DNA from: UBA3775 sp051877895
Lineage (GTDB): Bacteria; Bacillota; Clostridia; Lachnospirales; Lachnospiraceae
Direction: 5' to 3'
DNA length: 40,598 bases
Assembly: GCA_051877895.1 (NCBI GenBank)
Contig: JBJEJI010000064.1
Span: 1-40,598, forward strand
Part shown: positions 8,901-16,046 of the stretch, in pieces
How the letters are laid out: every line of letters starts with the position of its first letter
Position numbering within the stretch: the stretch's first letter is position 1
Position numbers and translations under genes: made by a program
Notes under the pieces: generated by a model
What the model was told of the DNA's origin: nothing
Databases searched by the model: none
Seen by the model: the letters and a program-made list of their open reading frames with translations, nothing else

Positions 8901-10172
8901 ATTGCCGATTATTTACCGGACAGCTTTTATAAAAGGCTTGTATTATCTGTTGAGGAGGATCCGGATAATCCGGGAAATTATATAGGCTCTGAAAAGAATG
9001 AAATTATTTTTTATTATACTCAGAACGATTCTTCCAGTTTTTATGCCGTTCACTTTATGTTGCAGAAACCGGGTACCTCCGGTACGGATTATAAGACTGA
9101 CGGAAGCGGGGATTATTATGAAAATGATTCCCATATTGAAGGAATTGCCGATACTGATACCGACATCGAAATTGCCCCTTTAACCTTTAGCGGTTTTTCC
9201 GTAGTAACCGACCTGGCTTATGTAAAAATAAATGGTTCGGAAACCGGTATTGCAGCAGCCGATGGGAAGTTTACAATTACAGTAAACTCAAGCGGCACGG
9301 AATTGTATATTTTTTATACCCGTGAAAAGGTGGATTATAAGGTGTATTATCTGGAATATGGGACGGATATTTCTGACCTGAGTATTCTTGAACAGGAAAA
9401 TCCCGATAAGGGGGTTCTGAAGGATGCCAAAACAGTCAGCGGGATGGAGTATGATTCCATCGTAACCGAAAATGCAGTGAAAATTGCCGGATATAACTGC
9501 GTGTCGGCAAATACCCAGACCATAACGATACGATATGAGACCAGTAAAAATACAATTATATTTTATTATGCATCGCTGCAATATACGGTAGAATACTGCA
9601 TTGCCGGAGACAGAGGCGGAATGCTGACCCAGACCAACGAAACAATTATGGGGGATGGTACCTTTGCAGGTGCTGAAGCTGTTGCCTCCACAGGATGGCA
9701 GTTTGAAGGCTGGTTTCTTGATGAGGACTGCACCATTTCTGTAGGTGATACGGCTGATGTAACGGGTAATAAGCTGGTTCCAAAGAAGGAGGGTATGCAG
9801 CCTTCGCCGGATATAAATACATTTTATGCAAAGTTTACTCAACTATATGGCAGTCTCACTATAACCAGAAGCAATACTGCTGATGAGGGCAACGGAGCAC
9901 AGGTATTTGTATACGAAATTACCAACAATGACAACGGAGATGTGATTTATGTAACTGTTTCGGACAGTGGAAGCATTACGGTAAAGGATTTACTCTACGG
10001 AAATTATACTGTAAAACAGATGAATGACTGGTCATGGCGTTACAGTGATGCTTTACAGACTGTTACAGTTGAGGGAAGTGCCAACGTAAGCTTTGGAAAT
10101 ACTGCAGACGGAAAGCAGTGGCTTTCCGGAAACAGTACGGTTTCGGTAAACCAAAAGGGAGGCAGCAATTAA
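5922..10172 (+). CDS. Giant secreted adhesin with InlB-type and MucBP-like repeats
   Basis: This 1416-residue protein starts with a Sec signal peptide (hydrophobic residues about 6-24) and has a strong AGGAGGAG site. The body is a chain of Listeria-Bacteroides (InlB B-repeat) modules recognised by GY.F.GW and LYAKW-type ends: GYVFLGWDK, YEFMGWYTSPGC followed by LYAKWTP, YDFAGWFY and WQFEGWFLDEDC. The phrase YYDRN.Y.L.F recurs near residues 204, 363 and 640. The second half has MucBP-like modules beginning YKVKYVDKNTGKEL (about 960) and YKVYYLEYG (about 1139). The last 110 residues look like a CnaB/SpaA prealbumin fold. There is no LPXTG motif or C-terminal membrane segment, so it must be held by a partner, possibly the TasA-like fibre. 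Such repeats are known from surface adhesins and ligand-binding proteins. Confidence 0.75.
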   Translation: MKNKIWFLLLCVSVCFLVIFKNPIIKSVEALGSAAESEISLLDDSEYVTITVRYLDGISKDQIFSPYTATIERGTDFTAQNVISPTFLGYAPYYNATDASCEDPEQALDSASVLKLAYSSVNQNQVVNVYYKASDVPYASRYYFQNIYDDQYTENETLYKNGTAKTGTIIADEVLTEGIEAVGFTKLYHYPESVAADGSTVFECYYDRNYYLIKFDMNGGYGVEPIYARYETPFAVNDPIKHGYVFLGWDKLDENGNGDGVADILPSTIPAENQNYRALWETKETTYTVVYWKENPDDNGYSYWGKETLTANSSEQVIGSEITEDDASRIGLSDFRFFSYNQSKTEAEGEKTVNGDGSTVVNVYYDRNIYTLKFYYAKQDSDSQYWIVGGSSYGFSGVNKSNKDKASGSDVDGTAVYEMIEKVPSTQWGSVTDLPQLNDAGSSRPYSIGSESYNGITYYYFSFRAKYGSDISELWPIGIFDPIKTSTNYNYGDYAYFSAWTVEHHTYYSSQNSNKTLKGNYLRLDYQILYDYRKYEDSDTVCFLAFWENGAKVNWNKPNQWIYNIFLPLQDGEEEIADEIYKTYNEIRYKLFATYDTCDDNTAAKPDTQTASAVEGFTYKARAVTTNEPINQYRNSYTIDFYYDRNTYTLTFKNYGSDADEWVISGVPYETSLSQYKDYVPDYPSTLEENAYEFMGWYTSPGCYEGTEVDWDTLTMPAGDIMLYAKWTPVNHNVCFFKTYDAMLEYENSDDKEATLQKLEESGLFLEKREVPHGNLVGSIENPPALAEENLEYDFAGWFYMENGEKKAYTPLDMPVNDDMNVFADWGSYSPQPYTIHYVLKNAETDSEKKNLLNEQAGGSPQVNVRYTIIDSDGESSYVYWNDEYHLCIANDTTGYGYQGSTRTFTPKAGSPYNQLYNDYNSGYFPTLSSHSITMRYEEDKTNPVNNVFTFTYVNADSIAYKVKYVDKNTGKELLTSETKYTSDAVITERFQAIADYLPDSFYKRLVLSVEEDPDNPGNYIGSEKNEIIFYYTQNDSSSFYAVHFMLQKPGTSGTDYKTDGSGDYYENDSHIEGIADTDTDIEIAPLTFSGFSVVTDLAYVKINGSETGIAAADGKFTITVNSSGTELYIFYTREKVDYKVYYLEYGTDISDLSILEQENPDKGVLKDAKTVSGMEYDSIVTENAVKIAGYNCVSANTQTITIRYETSKNTIIFYYASLQYTVEYCIAGDRGGMLTQTNETIMGDGTFAGAEAVASTGWQFEGWFLDEDCTISVGDTADVTGNKLVPKKEGMQPSPDINTFYAKFTQLYGSLTITRSNTADEGNGAQVFVYEITNNDNGDVIYVTVSDSGSITVKDLLYGNYTVKQMNDWSWRYSDALQTVTVEGSANVSFGNTADGKQWLSGNSTVSVNQKGGSN

Positions 10173-10174
10173 CA

Positions 10175-10723
10175 ATGACATTCAAAAAGAAAAAAGCAAT
10201 AATTCTGTTTCTGGCAGTGCTTATTCTTTTGGCAGTGGCAGCTATTACCATTGCTTTTATGTTTAAAAAATCAGAAACTGCAACAAATGAATTTGTTCCG
10301 GCACAGGTAAGCTGTCAGGTTATCGAGATGTTTGACGGAACAGAGAAAAGCAGTATCAAAGTAAAAAATAGCGGAAATACATTCGCCTGGTTACGAATTC
10401 ATCTGGTATCATATTGGGTGGATGAAGACGGTAATGTGGTTGGAAAGGCTTCGGAAATGCCGGAGTTATCCTATGATACTTCAAACTGGATAAAAGGTTC
10501 AGGCGAAGTATATTATTATACTCAGCCCGTGGCTGCCGGGGATACAACTGAAAATGATTTGCTTACAGCGCCTCTGACACTGAAAGAGGATAGTTATAAC
10601 GGCGTGAATGTTTATCAGGTGATAGAACTTTTTGCCGAAGCCATTCAGAGTAAACCCAATGATGCTGTAACGGACTCGTGGAATGTAACAATTTCCGACG
10701 GGAAAATTACGGCTGTGCCGTAA
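10175..10723 (+). CDS. Small TasA-like membrane-anchored surface protein
   Basis: This 182-residue protein starts at ATG 10175, three bases after the adhesin stop, with AAAGGGAGG upstream. It has a basic KKKK end, a hydrophobic segment (about residues 8-29) and then TNEFVPAQVSCQVIEMFDGT. The pattern NEF.PA..SC.V.E.FDG followed by KNSGNTFAWLRIHLVSYW is one I recognise from short Clostridia proteins related to camelysin/TasA that carry SipW-like signal peptides, but its signal lacks the KYV..NG.DSARVA block of its neighbours. It may be retained by an uncleaved N-terminal anchor. Its last place in the operon, directly after the adhesin, suggests it caps or docks that protein. No domain of known chemistry is present. 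Confidence 0.6.
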   Translation: MTFKKKKAIILFLAVLILLAVAAITIAFMFKKSETATNEFVPAQVSCQVIEMFDGTEKSSIKVKNSGNTFAWLRIHLVSYWVDEDGNVVGKASEMPELSYDTSNWIKGSGEVYYYTQPVAAGDTTENDLLTAPLTLKEDSYNGVNVYQVIELFAEAIQSKPNDAVTDSWNVTISDGKITAVP

Positions 10724-10777
10724 TGGGTCTTAATGGTTGCAAGAAAAATTTTGCTCTAAAAAGGACGGATTCATCAC

Positions 10778-10798
10778 AAACAGGGAAAATACCTGTTT
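10778..10798. terminator. Weak hairpin between convergent genes
   Basis: AAACAGG (10778-10784) and CCTGTTT (10792-10798) form a perfect 7-bp stem around GAAAATA. It sits between convergent genes and overlaps the minus-strand stop codon, but no T tract follows, so a terminator role is uncertain. Confidence 0.3.
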
Positions 10799-11528
10799 AC
10801 AGATGTAATTCATCCAATGCCTGCATAAATGCGTCATGATTTTCAATGCAGTTGGCAAACAGCATTTGTTTGCCAACTATTTTTTTTTCGCGGTAAGGAA
10901 TAAGTGTGGGACCATCCTGGGAGAAATCGTCAACTTCACGCATTATTCCGTCATAGATTACTTTTATATAAAGAGGCTCAATAACGATGGAATGAATTCG
11001 TTCAATTATGTACAGTTTTTGAAATGGGAATTTTCCATTACCACGGGAATAATGGGATACTTTGTGTGTATGATAAATACCCCAGTCATGTTCAATTACC
11101 CACAGGTTTCCGTCCTTCATAAGATAAGTCTGACGGTCCATGGCATCTAAAAGTGCAACTTTACTGTTATACTGACGACCATATCTAAAAAGAATTCTTA
11201 TATCATCTCTTATGATAAAAAATCCAATCATCAAATAAAGAATTGAGGCTGTTAACGACAGGTTCGCAACGGAAAGTGTGAAAAAAGGCAGAATATGTAT
11301 ATCGGGAATCTGAAGAGCATGTACTATCATAAACATGATAATAAAACCCATATAAAATATTAAAATATGAGTTCGTGATTTGTTTAGCAGAACCCCCAGT
11401 GATTTATATTTCATATACTCTTTTCTTGGAAGACTTTCTTTGTGACTGTACGGAAACTGCATAAGCGTATTCTGAAACATATAATGCATATCATCGTCAG
11501 GGGTGATGTTAAACAGTGGTTTCATCAT
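10797..11528 (-). CDS. Uncharacterised two-TM membrane protein
   Basis: This 243-residue protein is not one I recognise. It has a cytoplasmic-looking basic N-terminal part of about 55 residues, two membrane segments (about 56-75 and 82-104), and a soluble C-terminal domain of 130 residues with aromatic beta-type motifs such as GNLWVIEHDWGIYHTH and KVIYDGI. The layout of a membrane hairpin followed by a small beta-rich domain recalls YcxB-like or bacterial PH-domain proteins, but I see no diagnostic motif. The minus-strand start has GAGGAG just upstream. It is a single gene convergent with the surface operon and may be unrelated to it. Confidence 0.6.
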   Translation of the reverse strand: MMKPLFNITPDDDMHYMFQNTLMQFPYSHKESLPRKEYMKYKSLGVLLNKSRTHILIFYMGFIIMFMIVHALQIPDIHILPFFTLSVANLSLTASILYLMIGFFIIRDDIRILFRYGRQYNSKVALLDAMDRQTYLMKDGNLWVIEHDWGIYHTHKVSHYSRGNGKFPFQKLYIIERIHSIVIEPLYIKVIYDGIMREVDDFSQDGPTLIPYREKKIVGKQMLFANCIENHDAFMQALDELHL

Positions 11529-11561
11529 AGTCTTTTCTCCTCAATACATTATTTATTACGA

Positions 11562-11581
11562 GCAAAAAGCGGAGCATTTGC
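11562..11581 (+). repeat. Dispersed 20-nt hairpin repeat, copy B
   Basis: GCAAA (11562-11566) and TTTGC (11577-11581) pair around the loop AAGCGGAGCA. Only one base differs from copy A at 2046-2065. The downstream bases AAATTTGG continue the similarity weakly. Confidence 0.6.
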
Positions 11582-11790
11582 AAATTTGGCTGCATGGATT
11601 TCTGCCTAAAATATTTTTATGTTAGATTTCAAATCAAAGAAATTTACCGGATTAATAATATCAAAACAAAGTTAAAAGCAATTCAAATATAAGATAATTT
11701 TTTGTAAATTTATTATTGAATCGATTAAAACTGTTTACTGAATACAAGGGAATCTAAAAGTCACAGAAGACAGAAATAATGAAAAAAATA

Positions 11791-11819
11791 TAGTCAAATG
11801 AAGAATAATATACTATAAT
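11791..11819 (+). promoter_or_regulatory. Possible promoter for the AIM24-family gene
   Basis: TATAAT at 11814-11819 has TAGTCA 17 bp upstream (11791-11796). The -10 is perfect and the -35 is weak. Confidence 0.45.
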
Positions 11820-11880
11820 AACCACATAGAAAATTTAACGGGAGTTTTTTTAACCAAAGTTAGAAAGGGTGGAATGAAAA

Positions 11881-12564
11881 ATGAAGTATAGAGTTATTGG
11901 AAACACAATGCCGGCCGTTGAAGTAATGTTTGACGGACCGGGAGAAAGTATGTATACCCAGTCGGGAGCTATGGCATGGATGTCTGACGGAATTGTAATG
12001 GACACAAATACAAGAGGAGGACTCTTAAAGGGCGTGGGACGTATGTTTGCCGGAGAATCTCTTTTTATGACTACATATTCAGCGGTCAGACCGGGAGCCA
12101 CCATTGCTTTTTCTTCTACAGTTGCAGGAGAAATTCTTCCTATTGACATTGCTGCAAATGGCAGCATGATATGCCAGAAAGGTGCTTTCCTTTGTGCACA
12201 GCCGGGAGTAAATCTCAGTGTGGCGTTTACCAAAAGAATTTCTGCAGGTCTTTTTGGAGGTGAAGGCTTTATTCTTCAGGAAATCTCCGGTAACGGAATG
12301 GTTTTCCTTGAAATTGATGGAGACAAGGTAATTAAGGACCTGGCCCCGGGAGAAATTTTGAGAGTTGATACCGGAAATGTTGTAGCCTTTCAGAAGGGCA
12401 TGAGCTATGAAATTGAAACCGTAAAGGGCTTTAAAAATATCTTCCTTGGCGGGGAAGGTCTTTTCCTCACAAGACTTGTGGGTCCGGGGCGTGTTATTCT
12501 TCAGACTCAGAACTTTGCTGAGTTTGCCGGAAGAATTGCAGGTTTTATTCCTTCTAACAAGTAA
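11881..12564 (+). CDS. AIM24/TIGR00266 family protein
   Basis: This 227-residue soluble protein matches the TIGR00266/AIM24 family, with a glycine-rich beta helix-like fold. Typical phrases are MYTQSGAMAWMSDGIVMDTNT, a run of GGLLKGVGRMFAGESLF, PGATIAFSSTVAGEILPIDI and VDTGNVVAFQKGMSYEIET. It spans the family's usual 220-260 residues. No enzymatic activity is established for the family; bacterial members are sometimes linked to membrane or stress functions, but that is not shown here. There is no signal peptide or membrane segment. GGGTGG precedes the ATG with normal spacing. It looks like a single-gene transcript because a hairpin terminator follows. Confidence 0.82.
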   Translation: MKYRVIGNTMPAVEVMFDGPGESMYTQSGAMAWMSDGIVMDTNTRGGLLKGVGRMFAGESLFMTTYSAVRPGATIAFSSTVAGEILPIDIAANGSMICQKGAFLCAQPGVNLSVAFTKRISAGLFGGEGFILQEISGNGMVFLEIDGDKVIKDLAPGEILRVDTGNVVAFQKGMSYEIETVKGFKNIFLGGEGLFLTRLVGPGRVILQTQNFAEFAGRIAGFIPSNK

Positions 12565-12587
12565 AAATGTACATCTAAATGAAAAAA

Positions 12588-12640
12588 GGTATTGTCGGTG
12601 GGTAAAAAAACATATTACTGCCGGCAGTACCTTCTATTTT
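12588..12640 (+). terminator. Intrinsic terminator after the AIM24-family gene
   Basis: GGTATTGTCGG (12588-12598) pairs with CCGGCAGTACC (12621-12631) over 11 bp including G-T pairs, with a 22-base loop, followed by the T-rich TTCTATTTTT. Confidence 0.6.
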
Positions 12641-12653
12641 TGTAAATGAAAAC

Positions 12654-12682
12654 TTGAATTTCTGCCAATGTTGCTATATAAT
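12654..12682 (+). promoter_or_regulatory. sigma-A promoter for asnS-asnA
   Basis: TTGAAT at 12654-12659 and TATAAT at 12677-12682 are 17 bp apart. The leader of about 90 nt ends in a perfect 7-bp hairpin (GAAGCGG at 12744-12750, CCGCTTC at 12755-12761) right before the ribosome binding site. Confidence 0.65.
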
Positions 12683-12776
12683 CTAACAATGGGAAAGAGA
12701 TATTAAAAATTATTTAAATATAGTTTCTGAATTTTCGGAAACAGAAGCGGACTTCCGCTTCGGAATGGAGGAAAAC

Positions 12777-14168
12777 ATGGATTTAATAAGTGTCAGGGAA
12801 TTATACCGTAATGAAACTGAATACTTAAACAAAGAGGTTACGGTAGGTGGCTGGCTGAGAAGTAAGAGGGACAGTAAAACTTTTGGTTTCCTTGTTATTA
12901 ACGACGGTACTTTTTTTGAACCGTTACAGGTGGTTTATTCCGATAAACTCAGCAATTTTGCTGAAATCAGTAAAATGAATGTAGGGGCCGCACTTATTAT
13001 CAAAGGTGTACTTACTCCTACTCCGGAAGCTAAGCAGAAATTTGAAATTCAGGCAGAAGAGATTATTGTGGAAGGTGTTTCTACACCGGATTACCCATTG
13101 CAGAAAAAGAGACATAGTTTCGAGTATCTCAGAACTATTTCTCATCTGAGACCTCGTACAAATACATTTCAGGCTGTGTTCCGTGTGCGTTCCCTGATTG
13201 CGTATGCAATTCACAAGTTTTTCCAGGAGAGAGACTTCGTTTATGTTCATACTCCACTTATCACAGGAAGTGACTGTGAAGGTGCGGGAGAAATGTTCCA
13301 GGTTACTACTATGGATCTGAACAATGTCCCAAAAAATGAGGACGGAAGTATTGATTTCAGCCGGGATTTCTTTGGCAAATCAACTAATCTTACTGTTAGC
13401 GGACAGTTAAACGGAGAGACCTACGCACAGGCTTTCAAAAACATCTATACATTCGGACCTACATTCCGTGCAGAAAATTCCAACACAACCCGTCATGCCG
13501 CTGAGTTCTGGATGATAGAACCGGAAATTGCATTTGCTGATTTAAAGGATGATATGGTACTTGCGGAGAGCATGATTAAATACATTATTTCTTATGTGCT
13601 TGAAAACGCACCGGAAGAAATGGCTTTCTTTAATCAGTTTGTTGATAAGGGTCTGATTGAACGTTTAAATCATGTTATGAATTCTGAATTTGGCCATGTA
13701 ACCTACACAGAAGCAATTAAGATTATTGAAGAGCACAATGACGAATTTGATTATAAAGTTTCATGGGGCTGTGATTTACAGACAGAGCATGAGCGTTATC
13801 TTACAGAGAAAGTTTTTGGTAAACCTGTATTCGTAACAGATTATCCAAAGGAAATTAAAGCATTCTACATGAAACTTAATGATGATGGAAAGACAGTTGC
13901 TGCAATGGACTGCCTTGTACCCGGAATTGGTGAAATCATCGGAGGAAGCCAGAGAGAGGACAACTACGACATTCTTCTTGAAAGGATGAAAGAGTGCGGT
14001 CTGAAGCCGGAAGATTACAGCTTCTATCTGGATCTTCGTAAATACGGCTCCACCAGACATGCAGGCTTCGGTCTTGGCTTTGAGCGTTGTGTTATGTATC
14101 TTACCGGAATGGGTAACATCCGTGACGTTATTCCTTTCCCAAGAACAGTTAACAACTGCGACCTGTAA
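12777..14168 (+). CDS. asnS: Asparaginyl-tRNA synthetase
   Basis: This 463-residue class IIb aminoacyl-tRNA synthetase charges tRNA-Asn with asparagine in the cytoplasm. The N-terminal OB-fold anticodon-binding domain (about residues 1-110) contains VTVGGWLRSKRDSKTFGFL. Motif 2 is seen in TFRAENSNTTRHAAEFWMIEPE and motif 3 in GFGLGFERCVMYLTGM near the end; the closing RTVNNCDL is also family-typical. I chose ATG 12777 because GGAGG at 12767-12771 is positioned for it, while the ATG at 12765 overlaps that same site. It is followed by asnA with only 54 bp between, which joins asparagine synthesis to its use in translation. A direct AsnRS means the transamidation route is not strictly needed for tRNA-Asn. 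Confidence 0.96.
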   Translation: MDLISVRELYRNETEYLNKEVTVGGWLRSKRDSKTFGFLVINDGTFFEPLQVVYSDKLSNFAEISKMNVGAALIIKGVLTPTPEAKQKFEIQAEEIIVEGVSTPDYPLQKKRHSFEYLRTISHLRPRTNTFQAVFRVRSLIAYAIHKFFQERDFVYVHTPLITGSDCEGAGEMFQVTTMDLNNVPKNEDGSIDFSRDFFGKSTNLTVSGQLNGETYAQAFKNIYTFGPTFRAENSNTTRHAAEFWMIEPEIAFADLKDDMVLAESMIKYIISYVLENAPEEMAFFNQFVDKGLIERLNHVMNSEFGHVTYTEAIKIIEEHNDEFDYKVSWGCDLQTEHERYLTEKVFGKPVFVTDYPKEIKAFYMKLNDDGKTVAAMDCLVPGIGEIIGGSQREDNYDILLERMKECGLKPEDYSFYLDLRKYGSTRHAGFGLGFERCVMYLTGMGNIRDVIPFPRTVNNCDL

Positions 14169-14222
14169 TTGTATAAATTCAGTCAGAAAGTGTGGATAGG
14201 AAAAAGGTATCGGAGGAACTAT

Positions 14223-15233
14223 ATGAGTCAGATTTTTATACCGGAGGGTTATAAGCCGGCATTAGACATTATTCAAACAGAAAAAGCAATTAAAGAGGTA
14301 AAGGATTTCTTTCAGCATGAGCTGATTACCCAGTTAAATCTTTGCCGCGTTTCTGCTCCTTTATTTGTAGACGGAAATTCGGGTCTTAATGATAACTTAA
14401 ATGGTGTTGAAAGACCTGTAAGATTCGGGATTAAAGAACAGGATGATAAGGAAGTTGAAATTGTTCACTCTCTCGCAAAGTGGAAGAGAATGGCACTTGG
14501 TAAATACGGATTTGAAATCGGAAAAGGTCTTTACACTGACATGAACGCAATCCGTCGTGATGAAGATACAGATAACATTCATTCCATTTATGTTGACCAG
14601 TGGGACTGGGAAAAGGTGATTGCAAAGGAAGACAGAACGGTAGAAACACTTAAAGAAACCGTTAAATCCGTTTATGAAGCTTTGCGTGTAACCGAAAAGC
14701 ACATGGCTAATACCTACAGCTACATCCGGTGTTGTCTGCCTGAGGAAATAACTTTTGTTACAACACAGGAGCTTGAGAACAAATATCCTGAGCTTTCCAC
14801 TAAGGAAAGGGAGAATATCGCTGCAAGAGAACATGGTGCAATTTTCCTTATGCAGATTGGAGACAAGCTGGCAAGCGGCAAACCTCATGACGGAAGAGCA
14901 CCGGACTATGATGACTGGAAATTAAATGGCGACATTATTGTTTATTTCCCTGTGCTTGACTCTGCCTTAGAATTATCTTCAATGGGTATACGTGTTGATG
15001 AGATTTCATTAATGGAACAGCTTGAAAAAGCAGGTTGTCCGGAAAGAGCAGAGCTGCCTTTCCAGAAAGCTCTTTTAAATCATGAACTTCCATATACTAT
15101 CGGTGGTGGCATCGGACAGTCCCGTATTTGTATGTTCTTTCTCCGTAAAGCCCATCTTGGTGAGGTTCAGGCTTCTATCTGGCCTGCGGCAGACGTTGAA
15201 TATGCAAAGAGTCGTGGAGTAGAGTTCCTGTAA
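14223..15233 (+). CDS. asnA: Aspartate-ammonia ligase (asparagine synthetase A)
   Basis: This 336-residue enzyme makes asparagine from aspartate, ammonia and ATP; AsnA is related to the catalytic core of aspartyl-tRNA synthetase. Family phrases visible are LNLCRVSAPLFVDGNSGLND, the VERPVRFGIKE segment, AKWKRMALGKYGF, YTDMNAIRRDEDTDN, YVDQWDWEK and GGGIGQSRICMFFLRKAHLGEVQ. The length is close to the usual 330. The ATG at 14223 has GGAGGAAC just before it, and the longer reading frame lacks family similarity. It lies 54 bp after asnS with no terminator between and a strong one after, so the two form an operon. Confidence 0.96.
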   Translation: MSQIFIPEGYKPALDIIQTEKAIKEVKDFFQHELITQLNLCRVSAPLFVDGNSGLNDNLNGVERPVRFGIKEQDDKEVEIVHSLAKWKRMALGKYGFEIGKGLYTDMNAIRRDEDTDNIHSIYVDQWDWEKVIAKEDRTVETLKETVKSVYEALRVTEKHMANTYSYIRCCLPEEITFVTTQELENKYPELSTKERENIAAREHGAIFLMQIGDKLASGKPHDGRAPDYDDWKLNGDIIVYFPVLDSALELSSMGIRVDEISLMEQLEKAGCPERAELPFQKALLNHELPYTIGGGIGQSRICMFFLRKAHLGEVQASIWPAADVEYAKSRGVEFL

Positions 15234-15313
15234 AATTGTATTTGACTGATGATAAGACCTGTCTTATGGGGACTTGTGTAATGATTAAAAGCATAATTAA
15301 ATGTAAATAAAAG

Positions 15314-15348
15314 ACCGGCAGCTTAGTGACTGCCGGTTTTATTTTTTC
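15314..15348 (+). terminator. Intrinsic terminator after asnA
   Basis: ACCGGCAG (15314-15321) and CTGCCGGT (15330-15337) form a perfect 8-bp stem with loop CTTAGTGA, followed by TTTATTTTTT. Confidence 0.9.
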
Positions 15349-15378
15349 TTACATATTTTCTTTTTTTTACTTGTTTTA

Positions 15379-16029
15379 CTATCTGGTAAACAGATAATGA
15401 TACATTGTGACAAAGTGGCAAAGGCTTCCGACAATTACGAAAAGATGAAAGATTTCATGTGATCCCCAGTTTTTAAAACGCTTATTAAAAGCATCAAGCT
15501 TCAATGCATAAATGACACCCCCTATGGTGTAGATGATGCCGCCTGCAAGGAGCCATGCAAATCCGGCTGAGCCAAGACTTGCCTTAATCTGTGGAAGAGC
15601 AATAATGCAGCTCCAGCCCATGCCGATGTATATAATTGAGGAAAACCATTTTGGACAGGTTACCCAGAAGAATTTTACTGCCATTCCAACAATTGCAAAG
15701 CCCCAGACAAGTATCAGGAGACCTCTGCCAATGTTGGATGGAAGTGCAATCATACAAATAGGAGTATAAGAACCTGCGATTAAAACAAAAATCATCATGT
15801 GGTCGATTTTCTTTAATACCAGGTTTACATGCTTTGAAATATCAAAGGTATGATATGCAGAGCTGGCACCATAAAGCATTATCATACTGAGAATGAAGAT
15901 GCTCAGGCTGACCATGGAAGCAAGATCGGCACCGTTTCCTGCTGCGTGAACTAAAAGTACAGGTGCAAGAAAAATTGAAATAATAAAAGCTATAAAGTGA
16001 GTTAATGCGCTCATAGGATCCTTAATCAT
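15379..16029 (-). CDS. Hemolysin III family (YqfA/PAQR-like) membrane protein
   Basis: This 216-residue protein has seven predicted membrane segments and the Hly-III/PAQR signatures: ASSAYHTFD near residue 55, KKIDHMMIFVLIAGSYTPIC in the third segment, and HEIFHLFVIVGSLCHF near the end. Conserved histidines in these three places form a metal site in PAQR relatives. The name comes from a Bacillus cereus haemolytic protein, but the role of most family members is not established, so haemolysis should not be assumed. The minus-strand start has GGAGGTAG upstream. It follows degV with a 17-bp gap, so the two share a transcript. Confidence 0.88.
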   Translation of the reverse strand: MIKDPMSALTHFIAFIISIFLAPVLLVHAAGNGADLASMVSLSIFILSMIMLYGASSAYHTFDISKHVNLVLKKIDHMMIFVLIAGSYTPICMIALPSNIGRGLLILVWGFAIVGMAVKFFWVTCPKWFSSIIYIGMGWSCIIALPQIKASLGSAGFAWLLAGGIIYTIGGVIYALKLDAFNKRFKNWGSHEIFHLFVIVGSLCHFVTMYHYLFTR

Positions 16030-16046
16030 AATAACTACCTCCTCGT

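Larger units (their letters stand above)
11529..11880. other. Divergent intergenic region
   Basis: This 352-bp gap separates a minus-strand membrane protein from the AIM24-family gene. It holds copy B of the hairpin repeat (11562-11581) and a possible promoter near the right end. The middle, about 11600-11790, is very AT-rich and shows no reading frame or clear secondary structure. Confidence 0.6.

Noticed and set aside
12690..12776. T-box leader of asnS
   Set aside because: The leader is about 90 nt and lacks the AGGGTGG sequence, a specifier stem and a terminator.
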